Assembly (NCBI GenBank): GCA_946800325.1
Contig: OX326961.1
Location: 9,154,655 to 9,218,654, forward strand
DNA: 64,000 nt
Direction of reading: 5' to 3'
Source of the DNA: Luzula sylvatica
Lineage: Eukaryota; Streptophyta; Magnoliopsida; Poales; Juncaceae
Below are positions 59,171 to 64,000 of the stretch, piece by piece. Positions within the stretch are counted from its first letter, which is position 1, and each line of letters opens with the position of its first letter. The position numbers and the translations under genes are program-made. The notes under the pieces were generated by a model. The model ran no database searches and had not been told where the DNA came from. It saw only the letters and a program-made list of their open reading frames with translations.

Positions 59171-60487
59171 TCTGGAATTTACCAACCCCATTATTTTGGA
59201 TCCATCTTTATGCAATCTCCTCATGCCACATCATCACAACTCATGCCACATCATCACAATTATTTCAACCATTAGATTAGGACATGTGGCAACATATGAA
59301 CCATAGATTAAACTTTGATTTTGTGTGATTATGTTTTATTTGTAGATATTTATGTGTCCCTTATTTTACACATAATTTTATGCAATTTTAGAAGGTCACA
59401 TCACCTTACACTGATGACGTGTCAAAATATTATTTGTTAGGTTCATGTTGGACCAGTTGTATTTGATTTTGAATTTTTCACAATATGTTGCATGATCAAT
59501 TGTGAATACAAATAGAATGTGAAGAGTTTAAATATCTAAAATTAATAAATTAATATATGATATCATAAAACATACATCAAATATTGTTGGTATTTTCATA
59601 ATATAATTTAAAAAAAATAAGAAATATATTCGCTTGAATTTTATCTTTATTTTGAGATCTATATTATATATATTTAATATTTTTCTCTAACTTAAAATTA
59701 TGAAAACAATTATGTAAAAAAAAAATATAAAAAAAAATTTAATTACATTAATGACTTGTAAGCCTAATTATTATTATTTTGACAACTATAATTGGAAAAA
59801 ATTGCACATACTACTAAGTATGTTATTATCATATATTCAATAATTTTCTCTAACTTAAAATTATGAAAATAATTATGTAAAAATTTTTTAATTACATTAA
59901 TGATTTGTAATCCTAATAATTATTATTTTTAAAAATATGATTGAAAAAAAATTGCACATCCTAATTATTATTATCATTATTTCTAAAATAATTATGTTAT
60001 ATTTGTATTTTTACTTAAAACTGTTTCATATTAATCTTTAAAAAAAAATGCAAGATATTTATTTACTAAACACAAATAATTTCTTTAACTTATATAATAT
60101 TTTTCAATAATAAACATGAAACATAAAATTTATCAGACACAAATAATATTTTTATACTTTTACAATGTTATTATTCTTAATTTTAGATATGAAAATTTAA
60201 AATATCATATGATTTTGATTTTTGTTTATGTCGACGCATGTTGTTTTATTATTTTATAGTGATATTTATTCTTTTTTGTATGTGTTACATTAAAGTACAA
60301 AATAATATTTCTCAATTTGTCATATTAAAAAATAATATAATTATTTTGTTATCATCAAATTTTCTCAATCAATATGATATTTATTTTCATAAAGTCTTAT
60401 ATTTGATCCCGAAAATCATAAATATATATTATGTGTATGATAAAACAAATGAAACAAAACCGCCGCGAAACGCGGGTAATCTCCTAG
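59171..60487 (+). mobile_element. Non-autonomous Helitron candidate, 1,317 bp
   Basis: 5' end TCTGGAATTTACCAACCCC follows an A (59170). The 3' end has the hairpin CCGCG-AAA-CGCGG (60463-60475), then GTAATCTC and CTAG (60484-60487) followed by T. This fits A/T insertion without target duplication. The body is AT-rich, with no Rep/helicase frame. About 320 bp of the 5' part recurs at 11930-12250 (minus), and a more diverged relative lies at 60985-61260. The 5' start is set by where homology with the 11930 copy ends, so it may be off by a few bases. Confidence 0.65.
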
Positions 60488-61877
60488 TGAATTTAATAGT
60501 CCAACTCCATTCAGGGATGGGAAAAAAAAAGAGAAAATTGATGTTATATCCACCCTTTATGTAGATTCTAATTCTAATTATAATTATGGATCCGAATTAT
60601 CCTTCAGAAAAGTTTAAAAGTTGAAATCAGTGACTAAATTTCTCACTCCCTTGGTCTTGGTCTTTAACCATGAAGATGAAGCTCTGTTCTTTTTGTCTCA
60701 TTTTTTTTTTTGTGTTTATTTAAATTTAGAAAACGACATGTTTCTTCTCAATGAAATAATATTTACCACAGTATATCGAAATCAAATATACAATACTAAT
60801 ATCGATGTTTACCATTTTAATGTGGTGCATGTGTTGTGAAAAAATTTCATCGAATGTCAATTGTGGCCTAAATACTCCCCGAGTTCTATACATTTTTTTT
60901 TGTCTAAAAAAACATCAAAATTTTATATGCTCATTGTATCATTATATTATATGTTTATATTAATTTTCGTACAATCTTTTTGTATCGTATTATCAAATTC
61001 ATTTCAACAATTAAATTATGATATGTGACAAAATTTAAATCATTTATTATTTATTGATTTTTCATACTCATAATTTATTTGTAGTCGTTTATGTATAAAT
61101 CAATTATTTTACATCATATTTTAAACATTTGTAATAGTCAACATCATCCAACATTAAAAACGTAAATTATTGTTATTGATTAGGTTCACGTAAGCTAAGT
61201 TTATCTAATTTTTTATCATTTCACATAAAATTGAGCGATCAAATGTAAACGTCATGAAAAATTTCCAGAAAAAAATGTATATATGTAATACTAATAATTT
61301 AATATAAAATATTATAGAACATACAACTTAAGGCTATTTGACGAATAAGTATGTGATATTTTTTTTTACTATCAATACAAAGGTTCATTATTACTTGTCC
61401 ATTGATTGACGGATAATAAGGCCACAACACAAGATCATAATAATTCATTCAGTGTGTTGTATTTTATGATGACAAATACTCGTTTCGAAAGCATCGCGAC
61501 TCAAGAAATGTTGAATCCCAGCAAAACAAAAAATTGAATCGCCATATGAGTTACATTCTCAAGGAGGAGTTGTCAATTGTAATTGCCCTTCTTCTTGTGA
61601 GATGAAACAATTTGAGAGAAAATTTACACACACACACACTACCCAATTAAAAAAGAAAGGGTGCTAGAGTTGATTTTGGATATTGGAATGTGTTATTTGA
61701 TGTTTAAAAATACTATTTTAAAGTTGATGATGGTCTTAATGGCCAATTTTACAGTATTAGGTGAAATATCGATTAAGTAGTCTCTCACCGTAATCAATAT
61801 ATGAAATCCACCAATATGAAATAAACGAATGGGTTCATATCTAAGTTAGATTTTGTTATCAAAGTTTGGAATATAAT
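60488..61877. other. AT-rich intergenic DNA with a diverged Helitron-family relative
   Basis: 60985-61260 echoes the Helitron 5' part in order (CAACAATTAAATTATGATATG, TTATTTGTAGTCGTTTATG, CATCATCCAACATTAAAAA, GATTAGGTTCACG) but with many changes. No gene recognised. Confidence 0.45.
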
Positions 61878-62193
61878 TGTTGATAAGCCCAAGCCCGAAA
61901 TAATAAATCAAGTTTAATTAGCCCAATTAATGTTAGGGAAAGTTGTTTTAAGGAAAATAATTTAGAAAATTATTATAGGGCAAGATTTATTATAGGAAAG
62001 TAATTTAGGAAATAAGTTTTAAGGCAAGGTTTAATTCCTTGTAATGCAAGTTTATGGAGCCTATAAATAGGCCTTACATGTTTAGGGATTAATTACATTG
62101 AAAAATATATCAAATATCAATTAAAAAAGAGAGCTTTTTTGTTTATTAGAAATTTCTATTACAAATCCATATTCGAATTCCGTATTACCAACA
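61878..62193 (+). repeat. 5' LTR, 316 bp
   Basis: Begins TGTTGATAAGCCCAAGCCCG and ends ATTACCAACA, giving the TG...CA ends and a short TGTTG/CAACA inverted pair. A second LTR start identical at 34 of 35 bases is at 63966. It supplies promoter and polyadenylation functions. Confidence 0.93.
62062..62069 (+). promoter_or_regulatory. TATA box in the LTR
   Basis: TATAAATA, followed by GGCCTTACATG, lies about 185 bp into the LTR and 140 bp before the gag ATG. That is where U3 should end and transcription start. Confidence 0.7.
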
Positions 62194-62194
62194 A

Positions 62195-62206
62195 ATTGGC
62201 ATCAGA
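62195..62206 (+). other. Primer-binding site, tRNA-iMet type
   Basis: TTGGCATCAGAAC right after the LTR resembles TGGTATCAGAGC, the complement of plant initiator methionine tRNA used by most copia elements, with two mismatches (C for T, A for G). Confidence 0.8.
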
Positions 62207-62209
62207 ACG

Positions 62210-63778
62210 ATGGCGAGTTCTGGGAGTGTTTTTGGCCATATACCGCTACCGCGATTGACGAAGACGAATTACGAAGTATGGAGTATCCAGATGCGGGCGT
62301 TACTCGGTGCGCAAGATGTTTGGGAGATAGTCGAAGCTGGCTACGTGGAACCGGTTGTCGAAACGGAGCAGACGGTAAACCAATTAAAAGCAATGAAAGA
62401 GAAACGAGTGAAGGACAAGACCGCCATGTACCTGTTGTACCAAGCTGTAGACGAGTCGGGTTTTCAAAAGATTGCCGGCGCGAAAACTTCGAAGGAAGTA
62501 TGGGACACTTTGGAGAGGATGTTCAAGGGTGCCGACCGAGTGAAGCAAGTAAGGCTTCAGACTTTGCGAGGCGAATTGGAGTCCACGAAGATGAAGGAAT
62601 CAGAGGGAGTATCCGACTACATCTCGCGTGTACAAGCAGTGGCGAATCAGTTAAAAGGCAACGGAGAAGCTCTAACCGACGCAAGAGTTGTTGAGAAGAT
62701 TCTACGATCTCTGACCGAGAAGTTCGAAAACGTGGTGTGCGCTATTGAAGAGTCGAAAGATTTAGATCAAATGATCGTTGATGAATTGGCAGGTTCACTC
62801 GAGGCACACGAGCAGCGAAAGAAAAAGAAGGAGAACGAGGCACACCAAGAAGCTCTGCAAGTCAAGACGACCATAGATGAAGACAAGGCGATGTACGCTG
62901 AGAACAATCGAGGAAGAGGACGCGGCCGTGGAGGTCGATTTGGTGGTCGAGGCAGAGGCGGAAACTATAATTCCGAAGAAAAGAAGCAACCGAATCAGCA
63001 AAATTGGCGCGGCCGAGGACGAGGTCGTGGACGAGGAAGCTGGTCGAGTCGAGCAAGTGTCGAGTGTTACAACTGCGGCAAGCCTGGACACTACGCAAAG
63101 GAGTGCTGGTCCGAGAAAAAGGTAAAAGAAAATGCCAACCTAGTAGAGAAGGAGGCAAATGATGGTGTTCTCATGATGGCTCACAAAGACACCACATCGG
63201 AGAGCGATACGATCTGGTACCTCGACACCGGCGCAAACAACCACATGTGCGGGTACAAACACCTTTTCTTAGAGATGAAGGAGCTAGACAATGGACACGT
63301 GTCATTTGGAGATGCGTCAAAGGTCCAAGTAAAGGGTAAAGGTAAAATTCGATTCTATCAGAAGGATGGTAAAGAAGGACATATCGAAAATGTCTATTAC
63401 GTGCCTGAGATGAAGAGCAACATAATCAGCATGGGGCAACTATTGGAGAAAGGATACTCGGTCTTCATGAAAGATCGAACGATGCAGCTGAAGGACAAGC
63501 AAGGTCAATTAGTTGCGCGTGTTGAGATGGCGAAGAATCGAATGTTCAAGCTCAACATAAGAAGTGTGAGATGGAAAATGAGGAGGCCGAGTCAGAAGTG
63601 TCCGAGAAAGAAGAATCCTCAATTGTTGTACCGACTAGCCCCGCAATACCTGATGAAGAAGACGAACCGAGACAGACGCGCACACGGAGCCTACAAGAGC
63701 TATACGATGCAACCAGTGAGGTACATCTTGTTTGTCTTTTGGCAGATGCGGAGAATATTTCCTTTGAAGAAGCTGTGA
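62210..63778 (+). CDS. Copia gag-protease polyprotein, frame intact to residue about 451
   Basis: 522 codons from the ATG that sits right after the primer-binding site. Residues 1-45 (PLPRLTKTNYEVWSIQMRAL) are the gag N-terminal DUF4219-type region. About 50-200 are the UBN2-type capsid region. About 232-283 are a Gly/Arg-rich RNA-binding stretch. C286-C289-H294-C299 form a CCHC zinc knuckle (CYNCGKPGHYAKEC). D339-T340-G341 in WYLDTGANNHMCG are the catalytic triplet of the aspartic protease. The protease is followed by MFKLNIR (445-451), which normally leads into the integrase zinc finger. After residue 451 the frame is lost at a deletion junction, so residues 452-522 are out-of-frame translation of pol DNA. 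Gag packages the RNA in cytoplasmic particles and the protease cleaves the polyprotein. A working product would be gag-protease only. Codon use is clearly GC-richer than the flanks. Confidence 0.93.
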   Translation: MASSGSVFGHIPLPRLTKTNYEVWSIQMRALLGAQDVWEIVEAGYVEPVVETEQTVNQLKAMKEKRVKDKTAMYLLYQAVDESGFQKIAGAKTSKEVWDTLERMFKGADRVKQVRLQTLRGELESTKMKESEGVSDYISRVQAVANQLKGNGEALTDARVVEKILRSLTEKFENVVCAIEESKDLDQMIVDELAGSLEAHEQRKKKKENEAHQEALQVKTTIDEDKAMYAENNRGRGRGRGGRFGGRGRGGNYNSEEKKQPNQQNWRGRGRGRGRGSWSSRASVECYNCGKPGHYAKECWSEKKVKENANLVEKEANDGVLMMAHKDTTSESDTIWYLDTGANNHMCGYKHLFLEMKELDNGHVSFGDASKVQVKGKGKIRFYQKDGKEGHIENVYYVPEMKSNIISMGQLLEKGYSVFMKDRTMQLKDKQGQLVARVEMAKNRMFKLNIRSVRWKMRRPSQKCPRKKNPQLLYRLAPQYLMKKTNRDRRAHGAYKSYTMQPVRYILFVFWQMRRIFPLKKL

Positions 63779-63918
63779 GGAACAAGAAATGGCAAGCCGC
63801 GATGGATGAAGAGATTGGGACTATCGAGAAAAACAAGACGTGGGACTTGGTCGAATTATCAAAAATATGCAAGCCCATAGGAGTCAAGCGGGTGTACAAG
63901 AAAAAGAAATTTTTTTGA
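63563..63918 (+). pseudogene. Copia pol remnant: integrase-RT linker and start of RT
   Basis: In the frame +2 relative to gag, a Glu/Ser-rich linker (MENEEAESEVSEKEESS...) leads into RTRSLQELYD, EEAVRNKKWQAAMDEEI and NKTWDLVEL, then GVKRVYKKKKFF and a stop. This is the conserved beginning of the copia reverse transcriptase domain (W--AM-EE---I--N-TW-LV, then G-KWVYK-K). The catalytic YVDD and RNase H are absent. Two deletions are implied, one removing integrase (junction near 63562) and one removing the rest of RT/RNase H (junction near 63910). Confidence 0.88.
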
Positions 63919-63952
63919 AGACGATGATCGGGATGATGAAGAGGCTTGTGCT

Positions 63953-63965
63953 TAAGGGAGGAATT
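63953..63965 (+). other. Polypurine tract
   Basis: AAGGGAGGAATT lies immediately before the 3' LTR start, the usual primer for plus-strand cDNA synthesis. Confidence 0.8.
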
Positions 63966-64000
63966 TGTTGATAAGTCCAAGCCCGAAATAATAAATCAAG
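63966..64000 (+). repeat. 3' LTR, first 35 bp (window ends here)
   Basis: TGTTGATAAGTCCAAGCCCG and onward, identical to the 5' LTR except T for C at position 11. Confidence 0.93.

Larger units (their letters stand above)
61878..64000 (+). mobile_element. Internally deleted Ty1/copia retrotransposon, cut by the window end
   Basis: Order: 5' LTR, primer-binding site, gag-protease frame, a short pol remnant, polypurine tract, start of the 3' LTR. The internal region is only about 1.77 kb, where autonomous copia elements have about 4 kb. Integrase and most of the reverse transcriptase/RNase H are missing. The LTR starts differ at 1 of 35 visible positions, implying fairly recent activity, but 35 bases are too few for dating. 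The left flanking pentamer is ATAAT, and the right flank lies outside the window. Confidence 0.93.

Noticed and set aside
62202..63980. Minus-strand frames opposite the copia gag/pol region
   Set aside because: Antisense shadows of the retrotransposon coding strand.

Overview
The window looks like intergenic, repeat-rich nuclear DNA of a flowering plant, most likely a dicot. The evidence is the very AT-rich background, the plant-type transposon spectrum (Ty1/copia, LINE, tRNA-derived SINE, Mutator-like, hAT and Helitron ends), abundant (CT)n/(CA)n/(AT)n microsatellites, and the lack of any dense run of coding frames. I cannot name the species. I found no intact host gene. The only intact long reading frame is the gag-protease frame of a retrotransposon at the right edge.

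Layout. 0-9 kb holds two tRNA-like modules, degenerate T-rich repeats, five near-identical copies of a 77-bp minisatellite (3928-4316), a stray Mutator-type terminal repeat and two inverted-repeat elements. Around 9.3-9.6 kb, on the minus strand, are decayed exons resembling the NADPH-binding end of a cytochrome P450 reductase. 11.9-14.7 kb holds a Helitron-end relative, a striking GC-rich minisatellite joined to (CA)n and (CT)n tracts, and a perfect 168-bp tandem duplication. 16.8-18.0 kb is a LINE remnant split by a hAT-type element with an 8-bp target duplication. 20.4-21.8 kb is a 1,387-bp solo LTR of Sirevirus-like appearance. At 22.3 kb is a SINE with a 16-bp target duplication. 22.8-24.9 kb holds three members of one Mutator-like foldback family. 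25.1-26.1 kb is an unidentified gene-like stretch. 27.2-28.4 kb is packed with MITEs. 29.7-30.3 kb is a degenerate pentanucleotide tract. 33.3-37.3 kb holds another Mutator-type MITE, a hAT-like remnant and a 2.7-kb Mutator-like element with long terminal inverted repeats around gene-like DNA (Pack-MULE candidate). 41-43 kb has a diverged direct repeat. 46.2-47.7 and 50.2-50.7 kb are unidentified GC-richer gene-like islands. 48.5-48.8 kb repeats the GC-rich/(CA)n composite in inverted orientation. 53-60.5 kb holds several Helitron termini and one probable complete non-autonomous Helitron. 61.9-64 kb is an internally deleted copia element that keeps gag and protease but has lost integrase and most of reverse transcriptase.

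The parts do not form a pathway. They are a record of successive insertions, with many target-site duplications still readable. No new defence or metabolic system is visible. The most unusual signals are three tiny poly(A)-only insertions with long target duplications, the dispersed GC-rich/(CA)n composite, and the gag-only copia derivative.
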